A DNA stretch of 41,925 nucleotides from positions 128,593 through 170,517 of the forward strand of contig MNCI01005013.1 of NCBI GenBank assembly GCA_015680685.1, written 5' to 3'. The stretch is from Gnetum montanum. Taxonomy: Eukaryota; Streptophyta; Gnetopsida; Gnetales; Gnetaceae. The notes under the pieces are model-generated. The model was not told where the DNA came from and did no database searches. It saw nothing but the letters and a program-made list of their open reading frames with translations. Each line of letters begins with the position of its first letter. The stretch's first letter is position 1. Below, piece by piece: positions 20,017 through 31,059 of the stretch. Both the position numbers and the translations under genes were made by a program.

Positions 20017-21574
20017 ATGGTAAAGCTAAGGAAATTCCTTAGGTTGCATGGTTAATACCCAGAGTATACCATGCTAAATGATGAACAATATAACTTTATA
20101 TGTGCAAAGATCCAAGCAAACCTATTCATAGATTGCTTGAACATGGAAGTGAAACAAGGCTATGAGCTTATCCATAGAAATAGTCGGGAGTATATCTCCT
20201 CCCTTGTCAACTTCATCTTGCTCACAGAACCTTATTATTAGACACTTGCCCAGCTCATTTAAACAAGTGAGTATGAACTAGGGACAGATTATGAGGAAAT
20301 CCTATAGGAAGAACAAGATGAGTTCAAGCTTGTTTTGAACATGAGGACTCCTTCCACACTATCTTCCAATGGACAACACCTAGTGTGGCCCTCCTGAAGT
20401 CTCGTTCACCTATCTTTCTCAAGACAGTCATAGCTTCAATGTTACCTTCCAGGTCAACGCCTATGATAGTGGCACACCATATGTAGCATACACATCATGA
20501 TTCAGTACCTCCTATTAACTTACCCTTCGTAGCATTGTTGCAGCCTACCTAGTCATCTTTACTAGTAATAATCATGTTTGCTTAGCCTTACATTCACATA
20601 GTGCATATCTCCTAGCCCCAAACAACTTAGGCACCTTATGTGTTGCCTATTTCATTGGCACCCTTTGCAGTGGTCCAACCCACACATGCGTGGCTTGCCC
20701 TAGTCACTAGGCCTATATCACAACCAACAAAGCAAGCACCTCACATGGTCATGGACCATACAACCAACATAGCAGGTAGCAAAACTAGCATAGCCCATCG
20801 CAACATCCTAGAACTTGGATTAGTCATTCCAACTAATCCAAATCTTTACAGAAGAGGTGAAGTGGCTCAAGGATGCCTCCTCTAAAATAGTTAAAGTGGT
20901 GGACTTCTACCATGATGACCCCATAAGTCCTATTGTCCCATTACTACCTCTACCAACTGGGATCTTGCTACCCCAATTCACCAAGTACAATAATGAAGGG
21001 AACCCCAACACACACTTGGTGATGTTCAAGTTTGAGTACTTTCTGCTGCAACCATGGGAACATGCCATCATATGCATTTTTTCCATGTCATTCACTAGCA
21101 AGGCACTAAACTGGTATTGTGCATTACTTAGGGGCTCTATCTCCTCTTTGAAGGATCTTCTGAGCTAGTTTGTAACACGCTTCAAGTACAACTTGAAGCC
21201 TTAAACTACCCTGGACCAATTAATGTAGATTAAGTAGGGTCATCTAGAGCCCATGCAAAAATATATCTAATGTTGGAGTGCTTTATTGAATGAAATCTAA
21301 GAGCTAATAGCTAAGACACACATTTTGGCCATTTTTAAGGGTGCAATTAACGACTTTATCAAGTCAAAACTATAACGATCGAAAACATCAGCAGCTAGAA
21401 CACTGAGGAATTCACGAGTACATAGCCTAACCCCCTGTTCACACTAGGGCCTTGGTGGAGGCAAAGATATGGTACCCTAAATGGTCTTGTCAATCAAACA
21501 GGGACATTGTCGATTGCAATCGAGGTGGTGGATGCAACCAAGAGTGGCATGGTTAGTCGAAAGGCAAATGCAAA
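20017..21574 (+). pseudogene. gag of element H, N-terminal and capsid part
   Basis: ATG at 20017 opens MVKLRKFLRLHG, then a helical region with stops at CAA/CAG-type positions (for example after HG, and in PYY-stop-TLAQLI). Around 20930-21190 the capsid-like domain of Ty3 Gag is clear: FTKYNNEGNPNTHLVMFKFE, then FSMSFTSKALNWYCALLRGS and LKDLLS with a stop followed by FVTRFKY, i.e. the pattern G-NP-x-x-HL ... SL-x-x-x-AL-x-WY-x-L ... F-x-x-x-F-x-x-x-Y. The region is cut by the gap at 21575; gag resumes at 22765. Between them lies an inserted LTR fragment. Gag would form the particle; this copy is dead. Confidence 0.75.
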
Positions 21575-22253
21575 NNNNNNNNNNNNNNNNNNNNNNNNNN
21601 NNNNNNNNNNNNNNNNNNNNNNNNNNNNNNNNNNNNNNNNNNNNNNNNNNNNNNNNNNNNNNNNNNNNNNNNNNNNNNNNNNNNNNNNNNNNNNNNNNNN
21701 NNNNNNNNNNNNNNNNNNNNNNNNNNNNNNNNNNNNNNNNNNNNNNNNNNNNNNNNNNNNNNNNNNNNNNNNNNNNNNNNNNNNNNNNNNNNNNNNNNNN
21801 NNNNNNNNNNNNNNNNNNNNNNNNNNNNNNNNNNNNNNNNNNNNNNNNNNNNNNNNNNNNNNNNNNNNNNNNNNNNNNNNNNNNNNNNNNNNNNNNNNNN
21901 NNNNNNNNNNNNNNNNNNNNNNNNNNNNNNNNNNNNNNNNNNNNNNNNNNNNNNNNNNNNNNNNNNNNNNNNNNNNNNNNNNNNNNNNNNNNNNNNNNNN
22001 NNNNNNNNNNNNNNNNNNNNNNNNNNNNNNNNNNNNNNNNNNNNNNNNNNNNNNNNNNNNNNNNNNNNNNNNNNNNNNNNNNNNNNNNNNNNNNNNNNNN
22101 NNNNNNNNNNNNNNNNNNNNNNNNNNNNNNNNNNNNNNNNNNNNNNNNNNNNNNNNNNNNNNNNNNNNNNNNNNNNNNNNNNNNNNNNNNNNNNNNNNNN
22201 NNNNNNNNNNNNNNNNNNNNNNNNNNNNNNNNNNNNNNNNNNNNNNNNNNNNN
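21575..22253. other. Assembly gap (679 N)
   Basis: Run of N. It hides the junction of gag with the inverted LTR fragment that follows, so the true length of that insertion is unknown. Confidence 1.
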
Positions 22254-22764
22254 AGCTACGCTCTAGAGTGTAGTAGGAGGGGTAGCCTCAAGAGTTAGCA
22301 AATCTACCAAAATGTTTCTTCCATTCTAAGCTAGCTTGATAACTTCTAGCATGATACTCATGCAAACTGGCCACTAGAGTGCTGCTATGCTCAACAGCAT
22401 GGTAAGAAGGAATGGGAGTGTAGCACAACACTTAGAAAAATTTCTACAGCTTGTGTCATGGTTTTGACACTTAGCCAAAATTCTAGAAAATTGGTCATTG
22501 AAGCTAACTACGCTCTACTATAGTGGAGAGAATAGTCCCAACACTTAAACAAATTTGTAGAAAGTGTTATCATTTTGACACTTAGAAAAATTTTACAAAT
22601 TTGGCAGTTGGAGTTGACTACACTTTCCATTGGGCTGACTACACTCTGGTGTAGTAGAGTGCATAGTCCCAACACTTAGAAAAATTTGTGAAAAGTGTCA
22701 TCATTCTGACACTTAGCCAAATTTGTAGTTGAGAAGTGGCAGTCCAAATTCTTGTGGTGCTTCA
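22254..22764 (-). repeat. Inverted H-type LTR fragment inserted in gag
   Basis: The minus strand starts at 22764 with TGAAGCACCACAAGAATTTG, the H-type LTR start, and continues through GACACTTTTCACAAATTTTT and the GACTATGC hairpin units until the gap. Orientation is opposite to H. Only U3 is visible; the rest of the LTR or a whole element lies in the gap. Confidence 0.8.
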
Positions 22765-23420
22765 AAAACTATACTACTTAGCCCTACAGTATCTAAGCTA
22801 AGCATTTGCCCAAACCAAGAGCATACAGGATGCAGCAAAACCTAGTAAGGACCCAACCTATGTGGGTTATAAAAACCTACATGCCAAAAAGGATAAGGAC
22901 AAGGGGAAGTAAAGTGCAGTCGAGGAAATTATGGTCAAAGAGGCCAAAACAACCAACTTAATGCCAACAGCCAAGCCACCCAAGACCTCGGCCAACAACA
23001 AAACCACCAGCCCTAGCACTATGGTAACTAACTAGCCCATGTCATTGGTGGCCACAGCCCCTCCAAGGCCTAACTTTGAGCACAAGGACCACTCAAAGTA
23101 TATCATGCTACGATTAAAACTTGTGAAATTGTTGGACCAATTGCTAAAGATTGGAGATATTCAATATAATAAAATGTCTAAAGATGCTTACAAAAGACAT
23201 GAGAGATATTGTAAGCTCCTAAGGAATCCTGCATCGACAGCCACGAATGAGCCCCTCATCCTGAAACACTTTAGGCTGGATTACTTCTACCACTATCACC
23301 AGTTGCCTGGTCACAACATCAATTTTTACATAGCCCTATAGGATGACCTCCAAAGAATGATTAATAGAGGTGAGTTGGTACTTGACACTACTAACCCAAT
23401 TAGGCCTTAGAACAAATCTA
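22765..23420 (+). pseudogene. gag of element H, C-terminal part
   Basis: Continues gag after the insertion. A Lys-rich region (22850-22960) is followed by a Pro/Thr-rich linker. A 100-codon block (23039-23341) contains YHYHQLPGHNINFYIAL and, past a TAG, DDLQRMINRGELV. This resembles the zinc-finger-like end of Tat/Ogre Gag, where the pattern C-x2-(Y)H-x3-GH-x4-C is expected. Here both Cys positions read Tyr (TAC/TAT for TGC/TGT, a G-to-A change), so the knuckle is lost. The stop sits where Gln would fit. Confidence 0.65.
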
Positions 23421-24120
23421 TGAGTGTGTACAAGGATCCTCCAAACATGGACGATGTAGGTTACATCATAAATACTATCATCATCAATGACAATCTTGAA
23501 CTGGTGCAGTGGCCATTCATGGGCGTGTTCCCTCTAGTAGCGTAAGGGCCTCTATGGCCCCTACAGGTTTGAGGTTCTCTTTCATTGTTAGAGTACCACC
23601 CCAAGCACCTACAATGCCCTTCATAGTTAAGGTCCCATAACATGTCACAACAATAGTAGTTTAGCCACCCTTTATCATCAATGTGTCACAACCTGCGAAC
23701 TCCTCACCTACCCAAAGTCCAGTAGTGGGCAATGCATCAGTCCCTTTCCATCCAAGGGCCAACCCTATTGGCAACATTAACAAACCCTCTAGATGGCAAC
23801 TTAGGAGTCCTAATGAGCATCTCACAGATAGGATGACTAGGCAACATTAAGAGCAAAGAAAGCTTGGTCCACCAAAACCAGTCCATTTTTTTATAATCTC
23901 CATGGCCAAAAAAAATAAGGAGGCCACCACTAGCAACCTGCAACCAAGCACTAGGGCCCCTACATAGGTCAACCCAACAAAGCCCAAGTTGCCTCCCTAT
24001 GAAATCTGTCTCTTAAGGCATATGGAAGAGGTCAAGGCTAGTAAAAACACAACTAATGGCAAAGAATTCATGGATGCATTAGCTTAAGTTAAGAAAGTTC
24101 TAAAGTAGAAGAACACAACA
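23421..24120 (+). other. gag-protease linker of element H
   Basis: Low-complexity Pro/Thr/Asn-rich reading with many stops. No conserved domain recognised. Confidence 0.45.
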
Positions 24121-24918
24121 TTGAGCCTCTACAACCTAATCATGACCTCATCTGCCCACCGCAAAGCACTAGTGCAGATGCTAACCTCCATTCTTGTCAT
24201 GGAGGACATGCTAGCAAATGAGAATTCCATCCACATTATGATGTTGTCTTCTGCATTACAGGAATCGAGCTCCACACCCCTCGCATTTCATGATGAGGCA
24301 ATTAAGATCAACGTTAAGAATGGTGAGGTCACAATAGCCCCCATGTTCATCACCATATGTGTTAGGTAATGCAAGATTTGTAGGATGCATGTCGATGACA
24401 GTGCAACAACAAATGTAATACTATAGACCGTTGTCACCAAGCTAGGCCTCATAGACTAAATTACGCCAACGAAAATCATGTTTTTGAAATCCTTCAATGG
24501 ATCATGTGTCACTATTAGTGTCATGGTAACCATAGCCTTCATGGTAGGGAAGCAATTCCCCATCACTGCTAAATTCATCATCATAGAGAAGATGCTAGGA
24601 TTTAACTTGATATTAGGTAGGCCTTGGCTAGTCCAGCTATGGGCTATCTCCTCCACGATTCATCAAGAAATCCACCTTCCATATGAAGGTGGTGATGTTA
24701 TCATCCATAGTGACAATGCCACCCCTTTGGCTATCAACAACATAGACATGGAGCAAGGGTCAGAGGTGAAATTCTCTAATGACACACCTTTGACAAACAA
24801 CAAAACACATGAGGTTGATGCACTCGAAGAGGTAGTAGAAGCCACTGACACCTTGGGGGATGCCCTGTGGGAAAAATTGCCCTTCAACGTAGTGAGGGTC
24901 AAGGAGACTACCGAATAG
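24121..24918 (+). pseudogene. Aspartic protease of element H
   Basis: Plus-strand frame with a few stops. Order of landmarks: HRKALVQML; a decayed active site MHVDDSATTNVIL (about 24388-24426) where V-D-x-G/S-S-A is expected; FLKSFNGSCVTI; FIIIEKMLGFNLILGRPWL (24571-24630), the second retropepsin signature; then STIHQEIHLPYEGGDVIIHS, a tail typical of Tat-lineage proteases. The glycine of the D-S/T-G triad is replaced. Stops lie at 24367 and 24424. The ORF 24478-24918 is open for 146 codons. A frame leading into RT would be expected here in an autonomous Tat element but none follows. Confidence 0.75.
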
Positions 24919-25257
24919 TGCCCTCTAGGGCCTACACACCTCCTAACCCACACTAAGTTAGGAAGCAACTACACGACTAAGGTGGCCCCTTAGTTTGAAA
25001 GTGCATTGGGAACCTACCTACTATTTACTCTCCTGCACCTTGCATCTTGCTCCCCATTTACATCACATTAGCATTGTAGCATATTATTTGCATTTAATTT
25101 CATCACTTAGTATACCATCTGCATTGCCTATGCATTTGATAGCTTAGTTTACATTTCTACCATTATTGCTTTAATACATTTGCTTTTATGCATAAAAAAC
25201 ATCTAAATGCATAAAAATCATAAAAACTAAAATTACAAAAAAATAAGTGGTAGTGAT
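24919..25257 (+). other. Non-coding stretch after the H protease
   Basis: AT-rich without coding signs. The RT that normally follows protease in Ty3 elements is absent. Confidence 0.5.
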
Positions 25258-25705
25258 AAATAGCCCACCGTGACCTTAAACTCGTAACATATGGCCTGCT
25301 ATGGCCTTAAACTGGTAATGCTTTTACTTCCAACGTCGCTGCTCGAAATGGCCTAAAACTATCACTTCTACGCAATCGCAATGACCCACCATGGCCCTAA
25401 ATTGGCGAAGTACGGCTTGCCATGGCCTTCCATGGCCTTAAATAAGTAGCATGCAACCCAAAATGGCCTTAAACTATCCCCCTTAATCCTACTAACATAG
25501 CCCAAAATGTGCTTAAACTATCATCATGGCCTGGAATGGCCTAAAACTACCATTCTCAAATCCTCTTGTAGTGGATTGAAATGACCTTAAACTACCCATG
25601 TTAATCCTCTCACTATGGCCTAAAATGGCCTAAAACTAGCAATCCATAGCCTAGAATGACATAAAACTATCATCTTAGCCAAAAACAACCTTAAACTAGC
25701 AAGCA
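25258..25705 (+). repeat. Degenerate minisatellite of CATGGCCTTAAACTA units
   Basis: About 20 irregularly spaced copies of an ATGGCC(T/A)(T/A)AAACTA-like unit in roughly 450 bases. It stands in the place of pol in H. Confidence 0.75.
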
Positions 25706-26424
25706 CACGCTATCCAGAATGAGCTAAGATTGCAAACCCCTCTAACGCATATGTGCTATGACCACATGGAAACTTCTTTAAGTCAAACTGTAGAATCCAA
25801 GGTAGCTATAACACGAGTCATCTCATGGGGAGCCTATGTTGGTTAGTCAAAGCCCAAGTGGATGTAACATAAGTCATCCCAAGGAGGAAACACTTGTCCT
25901 ACAGACGCGATGCGATTTCGCAAGCATCAAAGTAAAGCCCATTTGATGGCATGTAGTCCACTCGATGGAAAGCATCTCATAATTAGCATTTAGTAATTTG
26001 TAGAACCCAAAACAAGTTTTCCCCATAGTAAAGAAAAAGGTAAAGGGGGAAAAGCATGTCCCCAAGCAAGTTTGCAACCCTACAATTTTGTAATCAATCC
26101 AACCTTGAGTTTGCACTCACTGTCTCATGAGCACTCCAACAAGAGGTCAATCTGTTCAGGGGTAAGCCACTCTAGTGCCATGGTTACCATTAGCTGTGGT
26201 AGCTCTCCATCTTACATCATGACACCCTGTTTGCACCCTATCTTCCCTTTTTATCCCCAACACATTACCTACACCTTTTTCTCCCAGCATACCACTATCC
26301 ACAGCACTCTTAAGCATGGTGTAGCGACATCTGATCTCACATTGAAGAGTGATGTTGGTGCTAAGTTCACTATGGTGTTTTGTTGTTCTTTGTTGATGCC
26401 TCTCGGGCCACTTTACTAGACATC
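25706..26424 (+). other. 3' untranslated region of element H
   Basis: Nothing recognised apart from a self-complementary pair: CTTTGTTGATGCCTC (26388-26402) and the CATCAACAAAG at 26421-26431. Short ORFs lack coding character. Confidence 0.4.
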
Positions 26425-26440
26425 AACAAAGAAGGGCCAA
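26425..26440 (+). other. Polypurine tract of element H
   Basis: AACAAAGAAGGGCCAA-type purine-rich run directly before the 3' LTR start TGAAACACC. Confidence 0.65.
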
Positions 26441-27993
26441 TGAAACACCACCAAATTTGGATTATAGAATCTTAACTACAAAGTTTTCTAAGTGTTAGAA
26501 TGAGGCCACTCTCTACAACTTTCTCTAAGTGTTGGGACTATGCACTCCATTGCCCCAAAGCATAGTCATCTTAGTAGAGAGTGTAGTCAACACAAAGGCC
26601 AATTTTACAAGTGTCAAGCCAGTTGTTGTAGATTTCTCTAAGTTCTAAGACTATGCTTTCCACTACCCTAGAGCATAGTCAAGCATAGTTAGCATGAAGG
26701 TCCAATTTTTGCAAATTTTTTCTAAGTATTGAGACTATGCTCTCCACCAGCCCAAAGTGTAGTGTAGCATAGTCAACTGGAAGCTAGTTTTTACAAGTTT
26801 TAACTAGTGTTAAGACTATGCTCACCCCCAATCAAGAGTGTAGTCAGCCTCTTATGGAGAGTGTAGTTAGCACATAGCCATTTTTTTGCAAAAAGTTTTC
26901 TAGGTGTGGAACTATGTTCTCCCCCAATCCAGAGTGTAGTCAAGTGTAGTCAACCAAAACAGCTTCCAAAGGCCTCCACAACGTAGCTTTGGCATTCAGT
27001 TCAGCTCAAACTCACCTATGGCAAGCGTAGTTAGAAAAATGCATCTTTTTTGTTTTCCCTTTGTCTCAAAAATTGTAACTATGTTCAATCCCACATAAGA
27101 TAGTGGAGAGCATACTCTCCAAAGTTGCATTTTTTCAAGTACATTATGGTCCTCTTAGCACATATACATGCACTTGGTAGCATAGTCATAGTCTCATAGA
27201 GTCCAGCAGAGCACAACACCACTAGCCTCAATGGAAATCGTAGTTGGGTGATGGTGTATTCCCAATCATCCCCTCTACCATGGTAGTCTCTCCACATTTC
27301 ATGCTAAACCTAGTCCTATAAATACCCCCATCCTCAACGTTTTAGGGGTTGACAAAAATTTGAAGCATTGGCACATTTGGGTTAGCAAGAACTAAAGCAT
27401 TAGCATACCAAAGTCATTCTAGTGAACCAAATAGAGGCAATTTCATGAACCACCATAGCTCACTATAGTCCACCACCACAGCCCACTGCACACTATGGTA
27501 GCGAACTCGACAGGCACAGACACCATAGTGGAATATCAATCTTTGCAACCAGACATCTCCGAGATGGTGATTACGTTGCCCACTATGCCTATTGTACACC
27601 ACGTATCTTCTCACCCCTTTTGGTGTTAACTATGCTCAACCCCATTTGGGGTGGTGTTCTTTTTCTCTCTCTTTCCTTACATTTTTAGCATTTTATTTGC
27701 ATTTTCTACCATTTCATTACATAACCATGCCTAAAACTACACTTGGGTGGTGACCCCTGCATGTTGGCACCCTTGTTTTCATCAAAAACCTTACTATGCT
27801 CACACCCACAAACACTGTTAACACTGTTGACACCATGTGAACACGTAGCATCGTTTTGCGTTGCATTTGGTAAGTCCCTATTTGATTGACAAGACCATTC
27901 AGGACATCCCATATCTAACTCAAGCAATCCCTCGCAAGGGTGCAAGGTTAGGACTATGCATCCATGGACCCCTCAATGCTTTTGGTCACTACA
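26441..27993 (+). repeat. 3' LTR of element H (1553 bp)
   Basis: TGAAACACCACCAAATTTGG at the start, TTTTGGTCACTACA at the end. It contains the U3 hairpin array (26530-26960), the empty insertion site of the nested solo LTR (near 27050), the TATA box (27317-27324) and the AACGTTTTAGGGGTTGAC block. Confidence 0.88.
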
Positions 27994-27998
27994 CAATC
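27994..27998. other. Target-site duplication of element H, right copy
   Basis: caatc, partner of caatt at 16335-16339. Confidence 0.7.
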
Positions 27999-29118
27999 AA
28001 CCTATGGTTTAGAAATTTATCTTAATGTAAACCAAAGGAGATGCAAGTGAGTCCTTCCCAAAGTAGGATAATGCCTAATATCCCATTGTGTAACCTCATC
28101 ACAAGGAGCTCATAGGTACTAAGAATGATTAAATGTTGTTTTTAAATCAAATTTCTTACTCATATATGAGGAATTTTCTTAAGATTATGTGAACTAGAAA
28201 ACAAAACTATTAATTACCATGGTAGGAAAAGAACAATGGATGAATAATCTGCATCCTGGTCACACAAGATCCTTGGTAAAATTTGTGATTAAGATGATCT
28301 GATACTAGTTTGTTCCAAGTTTAGACCAAGTCCATTCCAATTGTAGTGATCTCTCATTAATAGATTCCTATTCTTTCTATCATTAAAAACCCATGACAAC
28401 TTCAAAGGACAACCATCACTCCAAGAGGAAAATAAAAGAGAAGAAGAAAGTAAGTAAGGCCTTAGTTATAGGGGTGCCTTCAAGCATGAGTAACATTCCT
28501 TTCCAACCCCATAACTAGTGCTTGTATCCCATGAAAGTATCTAAGGGATGTGCTTTGAATTTTCACAGAAACCACACTATGTAAATACATGCTTCCTTTT
28601 TATGGTCAATAGAAGGAATGAAGATATACCAATGAAGAATCATAGAACTCAAGAAGGAAGTTAAGTAGAGAACACAACAAATTCCCTTGGGGTCACATCC
28701 TTTTCCATTCCCACTTGGTGCTTTCCTAGTTTGTTGGGTAACTAGATCACATGTTACTTTTATTTCTAATGTGAAAGAACCTTCATGGTTCCATGATGTA
28801 GACTTCACATAAAATAGATGGAATGGATGGATGTCATGAACTCACTACCTAATACCACCACAAAATTGACAAATTATTAGTAGAAAACATAATTCAAGGA
28901 AAAATTTGGCCTTCTATTAATCCATCATAACTTTGATACCTGCATTTAATAGTTAATAAATTTCATAGTAGCAATGGAACAAAATCTAAGATTTCAAATA
29001 AGACTAAGTAAGAATAATAATAAATTAGCAAAAAAATAAAGAAAAGGAAAAGTGTATAAAATGATTAACAAAATATTTAGAAAATATTTAATTCTAATCA
29101 AAATTTTACTATAAATTG
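27994..29118 (-). other. 3' untranslated region of element C
   Basis: No coding sequence. Plus 28031-28076 is, on the minus strand, similar to B 37281-37327 (GGGCATGAGCCTGCTTTGGG in B against AGGCATTATCCTACTTTGGG), which shows that this is the trailer of C between its internal purine tract and its missing 3' LTR. H is inserted at its lower end; I could not find the remainder of the trailer or the LTR on the other side of H. Confidence 0.55.
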
Positions 29119-29132
29119 ATATATCCTCCATG
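29119..29132 (-). other. Internal purine-rich tract (PPT1) of element C
   Basis: Minus-strand AGTCATGGAGGATATATC corresponds to AGTCATGGGGGAGATGGC in B and A, directly after the integrase region. Confidence 0.5.
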
Positions 29133-29249
29133 ACTAAGTTGGAAGGAGGAGATTTAGAAAATTGAGCATGCTTGTTCTTGATTAGAGGTGTTAAGTTTCT
29201 TGGTGGTTACTTAGTAATCCATGAATGGCTTAAGTTGTTGGATGTTGAC

Positions 29250-30250
29250 TAGCATGTGCTTCTAAGAACTTGTTGGATGGTAAATTATCATAGCCCTAGA
29301 AAGAAAAGTTGAGTGAGTGATGTAAGGTCTTTTCCATAATGTCTATAACTTAGTTTGGTGTGGCACATGCATGAGATTCCAATAGAGAACCTTGTCTCTA
29401 GGGTTGAACATAACTTTTTTGATTTGTGACATTGCTTATTATGTGCCTTGTGTACTTCATTCATCATTAGTGCTACTCTTCAAATTTCATATAGCACATT
29501 GAGTGTCATGAGGCATTCTTTGTATGCTAGATTAATGTCTATGTTAAGTTCAAAGCCAATTGGGAATGAATGGAGTTCAGTTTGAATTGGAAGTTTAGGT
29601 AACTTTCCGTATACTAACTCATAGGGAGAGTAGCCTATCGAAATTTTCCATGTTAAGTGATATGCCCAAAAAACATTGTTGAGTTTGGTGCTCTAATCTT
29701 TTCTATATCTACTAAAAGATCATGTTATAATTCTAGTGATCTCCCTATTGGTGATCTTTGCTTGACCATTGGCTTGGAGGTGATAGGATGTTGTGAGTTA
29801 ATGTTGTACCCCTAGGCATTACATTAATTTGTCAAAAGTAGAACCTATAAAATGTGTTTTTCTATTCAAAATTACTACTTTAGGTACACCAAACTTGTTT
29901 ACCACCTATTCTTAAAAAAATCGAATTACAATGATAGATGTACAATCAAATATGATTGCAACTTCAACCCATTTTGTATAGTAGTCAATAACAACTGTAA
30001 TGTAGACTTTTCCATTAGACATGGAAGTGATGGGTCCCATCAAGTTAACTCTCCAAAGGTTAAAAGGCTCTAGCAGTTGAATCCACTATTGGGCCCATTC
30101 CATTTGTATGGTCATTCCTCCATCTTGTTAACACCTCTTGCATGAACAAGAGAAATGGTGAGCATCACTCATGATTATTTGTCAAAAGTATCCTACCATG
30201 AGAATCTTTGTACCTATCCTCCTCCTATGTAGTGGCCCCCACAAGGACCT
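29250..30250 (-). pseudogene. Integrase of element C
   Basis: The minus-strand reading gives Ty3 integrase core landmarks in order: NLMGPITSM (family D-x-MGP), VYITVVIDYYTKWVE, FGVPKVVILNRKTHF (family SDRGTHF), LQANGQAKITNREI (family ANGQAE), WKISIGYSPYELVYGK (family T-x-x-SPF-x-LVYG). The three catalytic acidic residues of the D,D-35-E motif read N, N and K; each can arise by one G-to-A change on the coding strand. Stops and frameshifts are frequent. Integrase inserts the cDNA into the genome; this copy cannot. Confidence 0.8.
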
Positions 30251-30559
30251 TTGTGAGCATCCTAGAGGACTCTCAACTAATTTTTGTCAAGTACATATCA
30301 TTGTACTAGGCCAATGGCACAAATGTTATAGAGGTTTTCATTGATTTCCATGCAATGTTTGACCTAGTAAAGAAACTACTACTTCTTTCTATGATCCCAT
30401 TTTGTAGGAGTATCATGTGAGTAGATATGAGAGGAACTTGTAATAGCAAGTTTCAATCTTTGGTGCTTGAACTTCAATGGACTTAGCAAAGATTAGTTCA
30501 TCTAAAAATTGATCAAATAAATGTTCTTCAGCCTTATTGTTATTCCATATTAATTGAGA

Positions 30560-31000
30560 AAAATGGTTGAAAACTACATTCTTAGTTTATTTCTTATCCA
30601 CCATAGTGAGATTAAGCTCCTATAAGATCACCAACAACCATATGATACGGGGTCTTACCATTGGCTTATTCATCAAGAAGTAGATTACACTATGGTTTAT
30701 GTGCATAAAAATTGGGTATCCAAGCACATAGTGCCTAAATTTTTCTAAGTCATATACCATCATCATGAGTTCTTTTTCAGTGATGGTGTAGTTGAGCTGC
30801 ACATCCACAATGCTCCATCTTGCACATTAGATATAACATGAACATTTTTGATCATCCATTTATGTAAGCACCACTCCCAAGGCATAGTTAGATGCATTTG
30901 TTGTGATGTGAAAGGGTTTGGACCAATCTGGAGCTTATAGAATTGGAGTTTATATGAGCTTTTACTGCAACTATTGGAATGCTTATTCACATTCCTTAGT
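30560..31000 (-). pseudogene. RNase H of element C
   Basis: Minus-strand TTNASNYALGVVL corresponds to the family block D-A-S-D-Y-A-I-G-A-V-L, with the first catalytic Asp now Asn. Then LNYTITEKELMMMVYDLEKF matches Y-x-x-TEKE-L-x-A-V-V-x-x-x-x-K, including the catalytic Glu, and FRHYVLGYPIFMHINHSVI corresponds to the W-R-x-YL-x-G family block with its third Asp (D-H) now Asn. It follows RT directly, as in Ty3/gypsy. Confidence 0.8.
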
Positions 31001-31059
31001 CAATTCAAAGACTACATCTTTCTTGGTAAGTTCTACCAACAATTAGGAGATTTTAGAGA

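Larger units (their letters stand above)
16340..27993 (+). mobile_element. Element H: Tat/Ogre-like gag-protease LTR retrotransposon without pol
   Basis: Plus-strand order: 5' LTR (16340-19539, carrying a nested solo LTR), possible primer site (about 19546), leader, gag (20017-23420, interrupted by an inverted LTR fragment and the gap), protease (24121-24918), minisatellite (25258-25705), polypurine tract (26425-26440), 3' LTR (26441-27993). LTRs begin TGAAACACCACCAAATTTGG and end in CTACA. Target duplications caatt/caatc flank it. No RT, RNase H or integrase is found between protease and 3' LTR (about 1.5 kb), so the element was non-autonomous. The LTRs have visibly diverged, and the reading frames hold many stops. 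Confidence 0.85.

Noticed and set aside
21481-22298. Long ORFs of about 260 codons spanning the gap
   Set aside because: They are open only because of the Ns; a few dozen real codons lie at their ends.
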